Assembly: GCF_018853465.1 (NCBI RefSeq)
Contig: NZ_JABBOU010000006.1
Coordinates: 1-54,595 of the forward strand
Length of the DNA: 54,595 nucleotides
Reading direction: 5' to 3'
Origin: Acidithiobacillus montserratensis
GTDB lineage: Bacteria > Pseudomonadota > Gammaproteobacteria > Acidithiobacillales > Acidithiobacillaceae
In this document: positions 8,854 to 17,987 of the stretch, piece after piece
How the letters are laid out: every line of letters starts with the position of its first letter
Numbering within the stretch: the stretch's first letter is position 1
Made by a program: the position numbers and the translations under genes
The notes under the pieces: generated by a model
Databases searched by the model: none
Told to the model about the DNA's origin: nothing
What the model saw: the letters and a program-made list of their open reading frames with translations, nothing else

Positions 8854-10010
8854 GATATTGTCTCCCGATAAATATCAGCAATCTTTGGAGCTATAACTTT
8901 CCAGTCAAAATTTTTTGCATATGTTTGGCATTGTTCGAAGGATGGAGTTGGTATTCTTCCTAAAAAAATGTCAGTGATTGCTTCAGTAATGGATTCTGGT
9001 TTAGAATTTTTGGTAACCCAGTCAGAATGGAAAGGTCTAATGGTCTCAGGCAGGCCTCCAACTGGTGTGACCAAAACGGGTGTTCCAGTTGCCAATGATT
9101 CCAGAGTGATTAGTCCAAATCCTTCGAGTGCAATACTAGGAACAATAGAAAAATCGGCAGCACGATATGCGGTTACAAGATCATTTTCGGAAACAAAACC
9201 CATGAACTGGATATTGTGTTCCACACCAAGATCTTTCGCCATTTGCTTCAGTTCGCTCATGATCTGGCCTTTCCCGGCAACCATGATCAGGATATCCGGG
9301 AATCTTTTTCGCAGTAGCGCCAGTGTCATTATCACATTATCCAGACCCATTCTTCGTGAGAGTCTGCGGACAGCAAAAATGATGGGTCGGTCCAGAGGCC
9401 ATCCCAGCTTTTCGCGGGCAGTTTTTTGGTTGTATGAAAGAATGAATTTATCTGTATGAATAGCACCGGGAATGATTGATATTTTATGTTCATCAATGCC
9501 ATATTTTCGGCATAAAACTTCTTTGAAAGCAGAGGAAAGAACTATGATACGATCCGCTTTTTGATATATTTTTTTTTCCAAAATGAATTTCAGGTCAGAT
9601 TCTCGTTGGTTTTTTTCAACGGCAGATTCCTGAGCCCAAGGGCCATGAAAATGAACGACCAGTGCTTGCCGGGACAGTATGTCTGCCGCTGAAATTCCGT
9701 ACAGGGCAAAATGGATACTTACGAGCTCGGGTTTAAATTCCTTGATGGATTTTTTTATAGCAACTCTGGCTTTGTACCAGCGCTGGAGCAAAGAACTGTC
9801 TGGTTGAGAAAAAGCGCGAATCTGACCATGTGTGCTTTTTTCTATTTCACGGCTTCCAACCACCAGCCCTCGGCAGGACACATTTGTGGCAGGCAGGCTC
9901 ATCATCAAATCATGATAATATCTTTCCAATCCACCTGAATGTTCCGGCAACCAGGAAGAACCCAGTTGTAAGGCACGTAAGGCCCTGGGAGTATTGGTTT
10001 CCTGGATCAT
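8850..10010 (-). CDS. Glycosyltransferase family 4, GT-B fold
   Basis: A GT4 enzyme of about 386 residues. LGSSWLPEHSGGLERYYHDL near the N-terminus contains the Gly-rich acceptor-side loop. FAVRRLSRRMGLDNVI (about 220-235) and EGFGLITLESLATGTPVLV (about 310) are the donor-binding blocks, followed by PVGGLPETI. The start is taken at 10010, where ATGA overlaps the stop of the upstream dehydratase gene and GGGA lies 6 bases upstream. A TTG four codons earlier (10022) is an alternative. Part of the minus polysaccharide arm; predicted to extend the repeat unit at the inner face of the inner membrane. Specificity unknown. Confidence 0.88.
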   Translation of the reverse strand: MIQETNTPRALRALQLGSSWLPEHSGGLERYYHDLMMSLPATNVSCRGLVVGSREIEKSTHGQIRAFSQPDSSLLQRWYKARVAIKKSIKEFKPELVSIHFALYGISAADILSRQALVVHFHGPWAQESAVEKNQRESDLKFILEKKIYQKADRIIVLSSAFKEVLCRKYGIDEHKISIIPGAIHTDKFILSYNQKTAREKLGWPLDRPIIFAVRRLSRRMGLDNVIMTLALLRKRFPDILIMVAGKGQIMSELKQMAKDLGVEHNIQFMGFVSENDLVTAYRAADFSIVPSIALEGFGLITLESLATGTPVLVTPVGGLPETIRPFHSDWVTKNSKPESITEAITDIFLGRIPTPSFEQCQTYAKNFDWKVIAPKIADIYRETIS

Positions 10011-10990
10011 AATTCGTCCCAATGTGCTCGATACCAGGCGATGGTTTTTTGCAGCCCTTCCGGTAAAGACGTAGTCGGTTGCCAGCCGAGTTGCTGTCGT
10101 GATTTGGTGATATCCAGGTATTTGATGGACGGCACGGCCCTTTTTTCGCCTGAAAAAATGGGGGTGCGTTCGGTGTCATCAAATACTCGGCTGGTCAAGC
10201 TGGTTACCTCTTTGGTAGAAACGGGAACGCCTGTCCCAAAGTTGAAGGCCTCGCCTGCCACTTCATCCAGTTTTTCAGCCAGGTGAGTATAGGCCTTGGC
10301 CATGTCACTGATATAAAGACAATCAATTTGTGAGCTGCCATCATCCCGTGAACCAAAATCATAGGTGTCATTGGTGATGAGATTTTTGATGGCCCGAGGC
10401 ACGATGCGACTGAAATTGGTATCCCCGGGGCCGAAAGTATTCATGAAGCGACAAACGGCAGCTTTCATACCATATATATGCGCATAAGCTCTGACAGCTA
10501 CATCTCCGGCCACTTTTGATGGCGCATAAATGTTAGCCGCAGGTAAAGGCGGATGGGTTTCTGGAATAGCCTGATTGGTGGTTGTGGCTCCGTAATAAGC
10601 CCCGCTGGAAGCGAAAACCAGACGCTCTACACATTGTGCGGTCCTGACGGACTCAAGCACATTGTATGTCCCTTGGGCGTTGACGCTCAGTGTTTCCAGA
10701 GGGAGTACATTGCTGATGGGCACAATAGGCTGCGCCGCTAAATGAAATACCGTATTGATCTCAAAGCGTTGCAAGGTTAAGCGGAGTAAGTCCATATCCC
10801 TTATATCGCCTTGTATAAAGGTGGTTCTAGCCTTCATCCCCGAGAGCACAAGATAGGAATTGGCAGGTAACCAGCGATCCAGAATATAAACTCTGGCCCC
10901 CAAGCCGAGGAGTAACTCACAGAGATGAGCCCCTCCAAATCCAGCCCCACCCGTAATCAGGCAGTTTCTTCCGCTCCAGAATGACTGCAT
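10007..10990 (-). CDS. NAD-dependent sugar-nucleotide epimerase/dehydratase (extended SDR)
   Basis: The 327-residue product opens with the Rossmann motif LITGGAGFGGAHL (residues 10-22). It has the SDR catalytic YAPSK (Tyr-x3-Lys) near residue 150, and NTFGPGDTNFSRIVPRAI, a block typical of CDP-glucose or GDP-mannose 4,6-dehydratase relatives. It should make or modify an activated deoxy-sugar for the polysaccharide. The start at 10990 (MQSFWSG) has AAGGA 8 bases upstream and lies one base after the previous stop; the open frame extends further upstream, but only inside the neighbouring gene. Its C-terminus overlaps the next glycosyltransferase start. The exact nucleotide-sugar substrate cannot be assigned. 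Confidence 0.85.
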   Translation of the reverse strand: MQSFWSGRNCLITGGAGFGGAHLCELLLGLGARVYILDRWLPANSYLVLSGMKARTTFIQGDIRDMDLLRLTLQRFEINTVFHLAAQPIVPISNVLPLETLSVNAQGTYNVLESVRTAQCVERLVFASSGAYYGATTTNQAIPETHPPLPAANIYAPSKVAGDVAVRAYAHIYGMKAAVCRFMNTFGPGDTNFSRIVPRAIKNLITNDTYDFGSRDDGSSQIDCLYISDMAKAYTHLAEKLDEVAGEAFNFGTGVPVSTKEVTSLTSRVFDDTERTPIFSGEKRAVPSIKYLDITKSRQQLGWQPTTSLPEGLQKTIAWYRAHWDEL

Positions 10991-10991
10991 C

Positions 10992-12095
10992 TCAACATCC
11001 TTCTGCCCGGGTTTGCATGTAACTGCGATAAAACTGGATGGTTTCGCGCAAGGTGTCCATGAAATCGGACTGGACGGTAAAGCCGGTAGCCTCTTCAATT
11101 TTCTTGCCATTCAAATGTTGTTTGGTGATGGCATGCACAGTGGATCCACTCTGGCGCACGCGAATGGATATGCCGTTGTTCATAATTGTTTCGGCGCGTT
11201 CCGCATCAAAAGTTTTCTCTACTTCAGCCGCTTGTTCCACGATGGTTTTCAGCATTTGCGGGGTCGGCATATAGGTTCCGGCGGCCAGATTGTAGACATC
11301 CCCACGACATTTTTGTTGCTGGGTAAGCAGGAGAATGGCTGTTACCAGATCCTGGACATAAAGGTAGTCGCGATGATGCTCGATGGCGTCAAAATAGAGT
11401 TCCGGCGCCTCTGGCTCTGCAGATCCGAATATGCTGGCCATGGCCTTGGGCAGGAGACGGTAACCCATGTTGAAGTCGTATGGGCCATAAATGTTACACA
11501 TGCGCAAGGTGACGGTTGGCAAACCGAAGGCCTCGTGATAGGTCCTGGAAAACACGTCAGCAGCCAGCTTTGCTGAATCATACACACCTATTCCGCGTAA
11601 CGGAGTCGAATGTTCGCTGTAGGAATCTTCTTCCATTTCTCCGTAGACTTTATCGGTGGATGATAGAAAAATCATATTGGGTTTGTAGGGTGCAAGTCGA
11701 CACGCTTCCAGGACATTGACCCACCCCATGGTATTGGCCATGATCGTGTCGTAAGGAGCGGATATGGCTTTTTCAATGACCGAAGCATAAGCCGCAAAAT
11801 GGTAAATAAAATGAAAGCGGCCTTCATGGATGATTTCTTTCATGGCATTGGCGTCTACCACATCTGCTTCTTGGACAAGAATCTTCGAGCGGAGATCCAT
11901 GGATGCACAATTCAGGATCGAATCGCGGTTCACATCCGTATTGATATCGATGACTGTTACATTGGCACCAAGCTCGACGAGCCGTTTTGTTACATGGCCT
12001 CCTACAAAGCCGAAGCCTCCGGTGACCAAGACATTCTTGGAATCAAAAAATTCGGTCAGGTGATCATAGCGGTTGAGGTGCTGGTTGCTGTTCAT
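10992..12095 (-). CDS. NAD-dependent sugar-nucleotide dehydratase/epimerase (extended SDR)
   Basis: This 367-residue extended SDR has the NAD motif VLVTGGFGFVGGHV (residues 22-35), the catalytic pair in YDSAK near 170, an SSTDKVYG block, and NIYGPYDFNMGYRLLPKAM, which resembles RfbG-type CDP-glucose 4,6-dehydratases. Together with the adjacent SDR it probably supplies a deoxy- or epimerised sugar for the repeat unit. CGGAG lies 10 bases before the ATG. It is the first gene of the minus arm, and a sigma-54-like promoter sits about 50 bases upstream. Alternative activity: another NDP-hexose epimerase. Confidence 0.85.
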   Translation of the reverse strand: MNSNQHLNRYDHLTEFFDSKNVLVTGGFGFVGGHVTKRLVELGANVTVIDINTDVNRDSILNCASMDLRSKILVQEADVVDANAMKEIIHEGRFHFIYHFAAYASVIEKAISAPYDTIMANTMGWVNVLEACRLAPYKPNMIFLSSTDKVYGEMEEDSYSEHSTPLRGIGVYDSAKLAADVFSRTYHEAFGLPTVTLRMCNIYGPYDFNMGYRLLPKAMASIFGSAEPEAPELYFDAIEHHRDYLYVQDLVTAILLLTQQQKCRGDVYNLAAGTYMPTPQMLKTIVEQAAEVEKTFDAERAETIMNNGISIRVRQSGSTVHAITKQHLNGKKIEEATGFTVQSDFMDTLRETIQFYRSYMQTRAEGC

Positions 12096-12142
12096 GTTTT
12101 ATGTACTCCGGTGAATGGTTCGTTTTGCCTTGCTGGTCAATA

Positions 12143-12158
12143 AGCATATTATGTGCCA
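12143..12158 (-). promoter_or_regulatory. Sigma-54 (RpoN)-type -24/-12 promoter of the minus polysaccharide arm
   Basis: The minus strand reads TGGCACATAATATGCT (12158-12143). It matches the sigma-54 consensus TGGCAC-N5-TTGCW at all but one base, with the required 10 bases between the invariant GG and GC. The predicted start, about 12 bases after the GC, leaves a leader of roughly 35 bases before the first dehydratase gene. An inverted repeat TTCAC-N9-GTGAA lies directly upstream (about 12157-12175). CATAAT inside the element could also act as a sigma-70 -10 box. Confidence 0.55.
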
Positions 12159-12831
12159 TTCACATAAAAACAGTGAAAACAAAAGGTTGTGTTTTTATTG
12201 TAGGATCTTGCTGCTGGGAAGAGTGTTAGAATTTTGTTACATAAAAAGAGAAGAAAGCCTATAAATTTTACAACTTGATGATGGTAAAAGAAAAAAATAA
12301 TAGAGGGTGGATTGCGGAACTGTGCCACACTCTCAATATTACATTTGGTTGCTTGAGCACCTGAATAGCTTCTCTGTGGTTCTCGAATGGTGCGTAGTTA
12401 GTCAGTAAGGCAATTGAATGATATGGAATATTATAGAATTTATTGTTAGCGTACATAATTTTTAAGAACTTTACGGATGGCTGTTGCATCTCTTAGGATG
12501 GGACCATTTACGTGTGTAACTTATTTGTAACAAAAGTCCAAAACTTAGAGTTTGCTGATAGCAAAATCAGAGGTTGTGCGCGTGGGGCAAGAATCTTTGG
12601 GAAGGCCTGACTAATACTGCTTCAAAAAAATTATTTTAGAATCATATGATAAAAATATTTATGGAAATATCCGCATCGGGCATGAAATGTGCTTATTAAC
12701 TGTATTCTTTGATGTTGCGGCAGTGGCGTGGGGATTATTTGCAAGAATATCTGAACGAATGCACTAGTATTGTTTATCTGTGACACGTAGTGAAAGATGT
12801 AAAGGGAACTGGCTAGTGGGGATAGTATTTT
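12159..12831 (+). other. AT-rich divergent regulatory region of the polysaccharide locus
   Basis: About 670 bases without a convincing gene separate the two divergent arms. Visible elements: a direct repeat of TGTAAC with 11-base phasing (12515-12520 and 12526-12531) followed by AAAAG; an inverted copy of the same word, TTTTGTTACA, at 12232-12241; and CTGAT-6 bases-ATCAG near 12557-12572. The repeated TGTAACAAA-like word could be an activator site for the sigma-54-like promoter. No strong sigma-70 or sigma-54 promoter for the plus arm was found by eye. A 73-codon minus frame at 12268-12489 has no Shine-Dalgarno and no recognisable protein. Confidence 0.4.
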
Positions 12832-13899
12832 ATGTATAAGAAGCTTTACAGATTGATGGTTTGGGTATTGCTGCCAATGTTACTGGCGGGTTGTGCTGCC
12901 GATGGGCTCAGCCAGCAAAAGGTCGCTTATCGTAAAATGCCGAGCCCGGTGCTTACCAGTCAACCTGTCGCGTTGTCGCCAAAAACGGTAGATCAACTTT
13001 TGCACCGACCATTGGCCTATCATCTGGGACCCGGTGATGTAGTCTCGGTATCTGTGTATTTGCACCCGGCTCTTTCCGCTACTGCAGGATCTGGTTCGGT
13101 GGGTATACCTGGAGCCTTGGTGACTAACGGTGGCAATATTCAGTTACCCATGGTGGGGCTTGTGCATGTGGCCGGACTGACAATGGCAGAATTGCGTATA
13201 AAACTGGAAAAGCTTTATAGCCAGTACATTATTCATCCTGATGTTTCCGTACAGCTTCAGGTGGCGCATAGCATTCGCTATTACCTCCTCGGTGAATTCA
13301 CGGCTCCTGGACTGAAGTTTTCTGATCGTGCCTTGACTTTGCTGGATGCCATGGCCCTTGGAGGGTCGGTTAATTTTGCGGAAGCCAATCTGCGCAGTGC
13401 CTATGTCGTTCAGGATGGCAAGAAGCTGCCCATCAATTTTCATCAATTACTGAATGAGGGTAATCTGGGCGAGAATATTGAGTTGCAAAGTGGTGATACG
13501 GTTGTAGTGCCGAGCATAGCCAGCATGCGGGCTTTTGTGTTTGGCGCAGTGGATAAACCCGGTCCGGTGCCCTTCGTTGACGGGAGACTGAGCCTGCTCC
13601 AGGCCTTGTCATCTGCAGGTATGAATACCACGGCATTGACCAACGCGCAGTTGCGGGATATTCGAGTCATTCGTTCAGAAGGGACCAGCGGACAACTGAT
13701 CACGGTCAACGCGAATGCCATACTGCATGGAAAAGCTGCGCCATTTTATCTTAAGTCGGGTGATGTGGTTTTTGTACCGCAGACTGTAGTGAGTAGCTGG
13801 AATCAGGTCATACAGCAGATTTTACCCTCTTTGCAGGCGATTTCAGGTTTACTGAATCCCTTTGTATCCATCAAGTACTTATCGCAACCGAATAATTAG
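12832..13899 (+). CDS. Polysaccharide export outer-membrane lipoprotein (Wza family)
   Basis: The 355-residue product begins with a signal peptide ending in the lipobox LLAGC (Cys at 21), so it should be an outer-membrane lipoprotein facing the periplasm. YHLGPGDVVSVSVY (about 63-76) opens the poly-export domain, and two SLBB-type beta-grasp segments follow (about 155-230 and 240-330). This is the channel-forming family that carries capsule or exopolysaccharide across the outer membrane. GGGGA lies about 10 bases before the ATG. It is the first gene of the plus arm, 11 bases before the Wzc-like gene, the standard wza-wzc pairing. Confidence 0.92.
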   Translation: MYKKLYRLMVWVLLPMLLAGCAADGLSQQKVAYRKMPSPVLTSQPVALSPKTVDQLLHRPLAYHLGPGDVVSVSVYLHPALSATAGSGSVGIPGALVTNGGNIQLPMVGLVHVAGLTMAELRIKLEKLYSQYIIHPDVSVQLQVAHSIRYYLLGEFTAPGLKFSDRALTLLDAMALGGSVNFAEANLRSAYVVQDGKKLPINFHQLLNEGNLGENIELQSGDTVVVPSIASMRAFVFGAVDKPGPVPFVDGRLSLLQALSSAGMNTTALTNAQLRDIRVIRSEGTSGQLITVNANAILHGKAAPFYLKSGDVVFVPQTVVSSWNQVIQQILPSLQAISGLLNPFVSIKYLSQPNN

Positions 13900-13910
13900 G
13901 AATAAATACC

Positions 13911-16430
13911 GTGGCTGATCAAAATGATAGAATGCTTTCACCGGATAATGTGGACACCCTATGGCGGCCATCAATTTCCAGTCATTTCGATAGTGGAGAT
14001 GAAGGAGAAAAAATTGATCTGTCTGCGCTGCTTCGTTTTCTAAAAAAACACTGGAAATGGCCAGTGGGGCTGGCGCTTGCCGGAATTATTCTGGCAGTTT
14101 TGCACACCCTCTTTTCAGTGCCAGTATTTGAATCTTCCGGTTCAATCTATCTGGGAAATGCCGAAAAAGATCAGGCAGCAGTTTCATCTGCCACTGAAGG
14201 TTTGTCGCTCGTTCCCGGTTTGGTGCAGGCACCCAATCTGGAAACGCAAGTACAGATTATGCAAAGCCGCCAGGTAGTGGAAAAGGCCATAATGCAATCC
14301 GGGGTAAATGTATCCATCATGAATCCAGACCAAAGTGCTGTGATCCATTTCTGGTACTGGCTAATCAATGGTCATTCCTTTGGTGTTTATGAAAATCAAA
14401 AAACCGGATTGCATGCTACTATGGCTGAAGCAGTAAATCCTGACCTCTATGGCCAACACCTTGAGCTGAAATTTGCCGATGCGGGCCGTTATCGGATTTT
14501 TGCAGGAAAAAAATGGATACTGAGTGGTCAGCTGGATGAGACGGCCGTTAGTCCCTATCTGCGGATCCTTATTAAAGCTAATGCTCCGGGATTCATCCCC
14601 AAAGCCAATCGTTCCTATCGCTTGACGATCCGTTCTCCTTTGTCGCTATATAAGGCCTTTGCAGGAAACATTGCGGTCAGCCAGTCTAGCAAGGATAGTG
14701 GCGGCACTGCTACTCTGAGCTATCTGATCTACCTGAGCTTCCAGAATCCCAATCCCTTCGTATCGCAAAGATTTCTGAATGGTCTGATGTTGAGCTATCT
14801 GGAACAAACCCATGCCTGGGCTACGGGCCAGTCTTCATCGACCTATGATTATTTGAATGGGCAACTGGAAAAAGTGCGTTCTGCACTGGAAACGGCCGAT
14901 AGTAATCTGGCCAAATATCAAAGCCATAGCGGTCTTTTGTCGGTGACTTCCAACGCCCAGGCGATGATTACCCAGATGGCCAATTATGAAAGTCAGCGCA
15001 GTGCACTGGAACTTAAGTTGAAAAATCTGCAGCAAGTAAGCTCAGAGCTCCGTGCGCAGGGCGAAAAAAAGGTAGACCCCTATTTGATGAGTTCGCTCAA
15101 CGACTCAGTGCTTAATGGTCTATCCGACAAGTTGGTGACAGCTCAGAATCGTAAAGCTTCCCTGGAGACCATGTACACGCCCAAAGCCCCGGAAATGCAG
15201 CAAGTAGATAAGGAAATATCTGCCATACGTTCGGCCATTGCCAGTGTAATATCTAATCAGGAGACGCAAGCGCATCAGCAGCTCGACTCTCTGGATACGG
15301 TGATTGAACAGTATAAAGGCAAGATGGGGCAATATCCCAAAGAAGCTTTGCAGGTACTCTCGTTAACACGTTCTACAGAAGTTCTGGGCAAGTTATATAT
15401 GTTTTTGTTGGAGAAGCAAAAAGAGGCGGCGATCAGCAAAGCTAGTACCATCACCAAAAACCGTATCCTCGACACTGCAATGGTGCGTCATGTGCCGGTT
15501 TCTCCAATGGCGTCTAAAAACATTCTTATTGGCGGTTTTCTTGGGTTATTGTTTGGGCTAGCAGTGGTTTTTGCACGTTTTCTGATGCATAAGGGCTTCC
15601 ACTCAGAGGAGGAGATCCTGCGACGCTACGTTGCCACGCCAATGTTAGGCACCCTGCCTGAATACAATGGATTTCCTGATGCTGATATCAGGGCAAAATT
15701 CCCGGCAATTTCAATTTCTGACCCTCGTTCTGGATATGGGGAAGCCATGCGTTTGTTGCGCAGTAAACTATATCTGTTCGCAAGAACGAATGACGCAGGA
15801 AAAATCCTGATGTTTTCTTCTGCTGATCGAAGTGCAGGAAAAACAACAATAGCCAGTCAGTTGGCCATGACTTTGGCGGAAGATGGAAAGAAAGTACTAC
15901 TCATTGATGCTGACCTGAGAAATCCGCAGTTACATCAGATATTTGATTGTAAACAAACTCCAGGATTGTCTGAGTATTTGATGGGTAAATCCGATCTGGA
16001 ATCATGTACCCGAGTTATGACGCGATTCAATGTTCCATTGAACCTTATGACTGCGGGTCAAATCCCAGGGGCTCCGGTAGAGTTGGTTGGTAACAGCCGT
16101 TTTACAGATCTGATGCAGGATGCTCGATCGCAGTTTGATTTTGTGCTCCTGGATACGCCATCCTATCCGTTGGTGGCGGATGGGCTGATGATTTCCCAAT
16201 GGGTTGATCGTCTGATTTCAGTGGTTCGAGTGGGTACAACACCACGAAAGGCTTTTCAGGATCATATGCAAGGTGTGGCGCAAATTGGTTGCCCACTAGC
16301 TTTGGTGATAAACGGAACACCCTCAACTCAGGGCCTGACAGATCGTTACCAGTCTCGGACTTCTGGTTTTTCAAACCTGGAAGAGCAATTACATAAACTC
16401 GTGCACTTCATTCAGAAAAAACAGGGATAA
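13911..16430 (+). CDS. Wzc/ExoP-type polysaccharide co-polymerase with BY-kinase-like ATPase
   Basis: This 839-residue inner-membrane protein controls chain length and export. An N-terminal Wzz domain starts after a membrane helix near residues 47-66. A long periplasmic coiled-coil region (about 310-500) and a second helix (about 540-560) precede the cytoplasmic ATPase. Walker A is SADRSAGKTTIASQLA (about 640), Walker A' is LLIDADLRNPQLHQ, Walker B is FVLLDTP. Known bacterial tyrosine kinases of this family carry a C-terminal tyrosine cluster; here the last 40 residues hold one Tyr only, so autophosphorylation control is probably lost or different. The start is GTG at 13911 with AGGA 9 bases upstream. 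Partner of the Wza-like lipoprotein directly upstream. Confidence 0.9.
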   Translation: MADQNDRMLSPDNVDTLWRPSISSHFDSGDEGEKIDLSALLRFLKKHWKWPVGLALAGIILAVLHTLFSVPVFESSGSIYLGNAEKDQAAVSSATEGLSLVPGLVQAPNLETQVQIMQSRQVVEKAIMQSGVNVSIMNPDQSAVIHFWYWLINGHSFGVYENQKTGLHATMAEAVNPDLYGQHLELKFADAGRYRIFAGKKWILSGQLDETAVSPYLRILIKANAPGFIPKANRSYRLTIRSPLSLYKAFAGNIAVSQSSKDSGGTATLSYLIYLSFQNPNPFVSQRFLNGLMLSYLEQTHAWATGQSSSTYDYLNGQLEKVRSALETADSNLAKYQSHSGLLSVTSNAQAMITQMANYESQRSALELKLKNLQQVSSELRAQGEKKVDPYLMSSLNDSVLNGLSDKLVTAQNRKASLETMYTPKAPEMQQVDKEISAIRSAIASVISNQETQAHQQLDSLDTVIEQYKGKMGQYPKEALQVLSLTRSTEVLGKLYMFLLEKQKEAAISKASTITKNRILDTAMVRHVPVSPMASKNILIGGFLGLLFGLAVVFARFLMHKGFHSEEEILRRYVATPMLGTLPEYNGFPDADIRAKFPAISISDPRSGYGEAMRLLRSKLYLFARTNDAGKILMFSSADRSAGKTTIASQLAMTLAEDGKKVLLIDADLRNPQLHQIFDCKQTPGLSEYLMGKSDLESCTRVMTRFNVPLNLMTAGQIPGAPVELVGNSRFTDLMQDARSQFDFVLLDTPSYPLVADGLMISQWVDRLISVVRVGTTPRKAFQDHMQGVAQIGCPLALVINGTPSTQGLTDRYQSRTSGFSNLEEQLHKLVHFIQKKQG

Positions 16431-16486
16431 ATATATATGTCATTATCTGATAACTACTCTTCAGCTGATTATCAAGGGTTACGGAC

Positions 16487-17959
16487 ATGGTCGCCAGTCT
16501 AAAGCGTAACTCCTTGTATAATCTAATGGGTAATCTGGCGCCCGTGGTTATTTCGTTTGTAACTGTTCCTCTGTTCCTACACAAAATTGGTGTGGATGAG
16601 TACGGCGTTCTAGCGATTGTTTGGTTGTTTTTAGGATATTTCGGGGTTTTCGATTTTGGCATAGGAATGGCATCGGCCAATCAGTTTGCTAAGTTGGAAG
16701 ACCATGGGCAAATGGTCAGTGTATTTTGGAGCGGAATATGGACTAACCTGATATTGGGAATAGTAGGTGCAGCAGTACTTTTGCTTCTAGGCGATTTTTT
16801 ATTTGAATATCTATTCAAAATGTCCTCAGTGATGCATGCATCAGTGGTGAGCGCCTTGCCTTGGTTGGCGTTAGCGGTCCCCGTAATTACTGTAAACGGA
16901 ATATGTGTAGGCGTACTGGATGGGCGTCAACTGTTTCTGAAGATGAATGCATTAGCTTTTACAGGATCCTTTTTTTTGCAGTTGTTACCTTTGCTGACCG
17001 CGTACCTTCATGGACCTGACCTTACATGGATTATTGCGATAACGGTTCTTTCTCGATTATTTTTTGGAGCAATTCCAATGGGAATTGCGGCTTTTTATAC
17101 ATTGGGAAAGCCGAGACCAGAATGGCCGCAGTGGTACTGGATAAAAAAAATGTTAGGTTATGGAGGGTGGACAACGCTTTCAAATATGGTAGTACCACTT
17201 ACCGGAGCAATGGATAAATTCTTGCTGGGCAGTTTAGTTGGGCCTGCGGCCGTGACATTCTTTGCTATACCTGAGCGACTAGCTAGGCAAGGTGCGGTCG
17301 TTCCTGGCGCAGTTACACGTGCCTTGTTTCCCATGCTGGCAGCAGGCAATGAAAAGGATGCTAGAGATGCGTCATCCCAGTCCCTGGATTTGCTGCTTCT
17401 GATCCAGACGCCAATGATATGTGGACTTATTCTTGTGCTGCAGCCATTTCTGGGAATTTGGGTGGGGTGGTCAGTGGCTGATAAGGCAGGTTCAGTAGGA
17501 TTGATCATTGCTGCAACAATATGGTTAGTAGGTTTGAATTATATTCCATCAATGTTGTTACAGGCTCGTGGACGCCCGGATATAGCTGCAAAATTGCGCG
17601 TTCTCGAGTTGCTTCCATATCTTCTGGTGCTTTGGCTATCCATTCATTATCTGGGGTTAATTGGCGGTGGTATTGGTTTGTTGTTTGTAACAATCCTGGA
17701 TATGCTGTTGTTATTTTGGGGGGCCAAATTAGTTCTATTTAAAAATTGGACATTTTGGCAATCATTGGCCTGGATTATGTCAGCCGAGATTCTGGCTTGG
17801 AGTTTTGACAGAACATCTGTGTTGTGGTACGTATTTGCTATTGTTTTTGTTGGAATTTCAGTCGTATGGGCAGGATATCGTTCACCACTTATTAGGGCAT
17901 GCGTCGCCCCATTGCTGGGTAGAATGTATGGAAATAGATTGAGAGCGGTCGGGAAATGA
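16487..17959 (+). CDS. Oligosaccharide-lipid flippase (Wzx-like, MOP superfamily)
   Basis: It is a 490-residue, highly hydrophobic protein with roughly 12-14 predicted transmembrane helices throughout. The N-terminus (NSLYNLMGNLAPVVISFVTV, then GVDEYG and FDFGIGMA) is the pattern of polysaccharide-biosynthesis flippases. It should flip undecaprenyl-linked repeat units from the cytoplasmic to the periplasmic face of the inner membrane. GGTTACGGAC before the ATG gives a modest ribosome site. It follows the Wzc-like gene after 56 bases and precedes a cluster of glycosyltransferases. GC is lower than in the housekeeping flanks. Confidence 0.88.
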   Translation: MVASLKRNSLYNLMGNLAPVVISFVTVPLFLHKIGVDEYGVLAIVWLFLGYFGVFDFGIGMASANQFAKLEDHGQMVSVFWSGIWTNLILGIVGAAVLLLLGDFLFEYLFKMSSVMHASVVSALPWLALAVPVITVNGICVGVLDGRQLFLKMNALAFTGSFFLQLLPLLTAYLHGPDLTWIIAITVLSRLFFGAIPMGIAAFYTLGKPRPEWPQWYWIKKMLGYGGWTTLSNMVVPLTGAMDKFLLGSLVGPAAVTFFAIPERLARQGAVVPGAVTRALFPMLAAGNEKDARDASSQSLDLLLLIQTPMICGLILVLQPFLGIWVGWSVADKAGSVGLIIAATIWLVGLNYIPSMLLQARGRPDIAAKLRVLELLPYLLVLWLSIHYLGLIGGGIGLLFVTILDMLLLFWGAKLVLFKNWTFWQSLAWIMSAEILAWSFDRTSVLWYVFAIVFVGISVVWAGYRSPLIRACVAPLLGRMYGNRLRAVGK

Positions 17960-17987
17960 TGCCAAATTATTATTATAAATACTTCGT

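Noticed and set aside
12268..12489. A 73-codon minus-strand frame in the divergent polysaccharide region
   Set aside because: No Shine-Dalgarno at usable distance, no recognisable protein, AT-rich DNA where such frames arise by chance, and it overlaps likely regulatory sequence.
12720..12765. TGGCGTGGGG...TTTGC as a second sigma-54 promoter for the plus arm
   Set aside because: Distances between candidate GG and GC are 9 or 14 bases, not the required 10.
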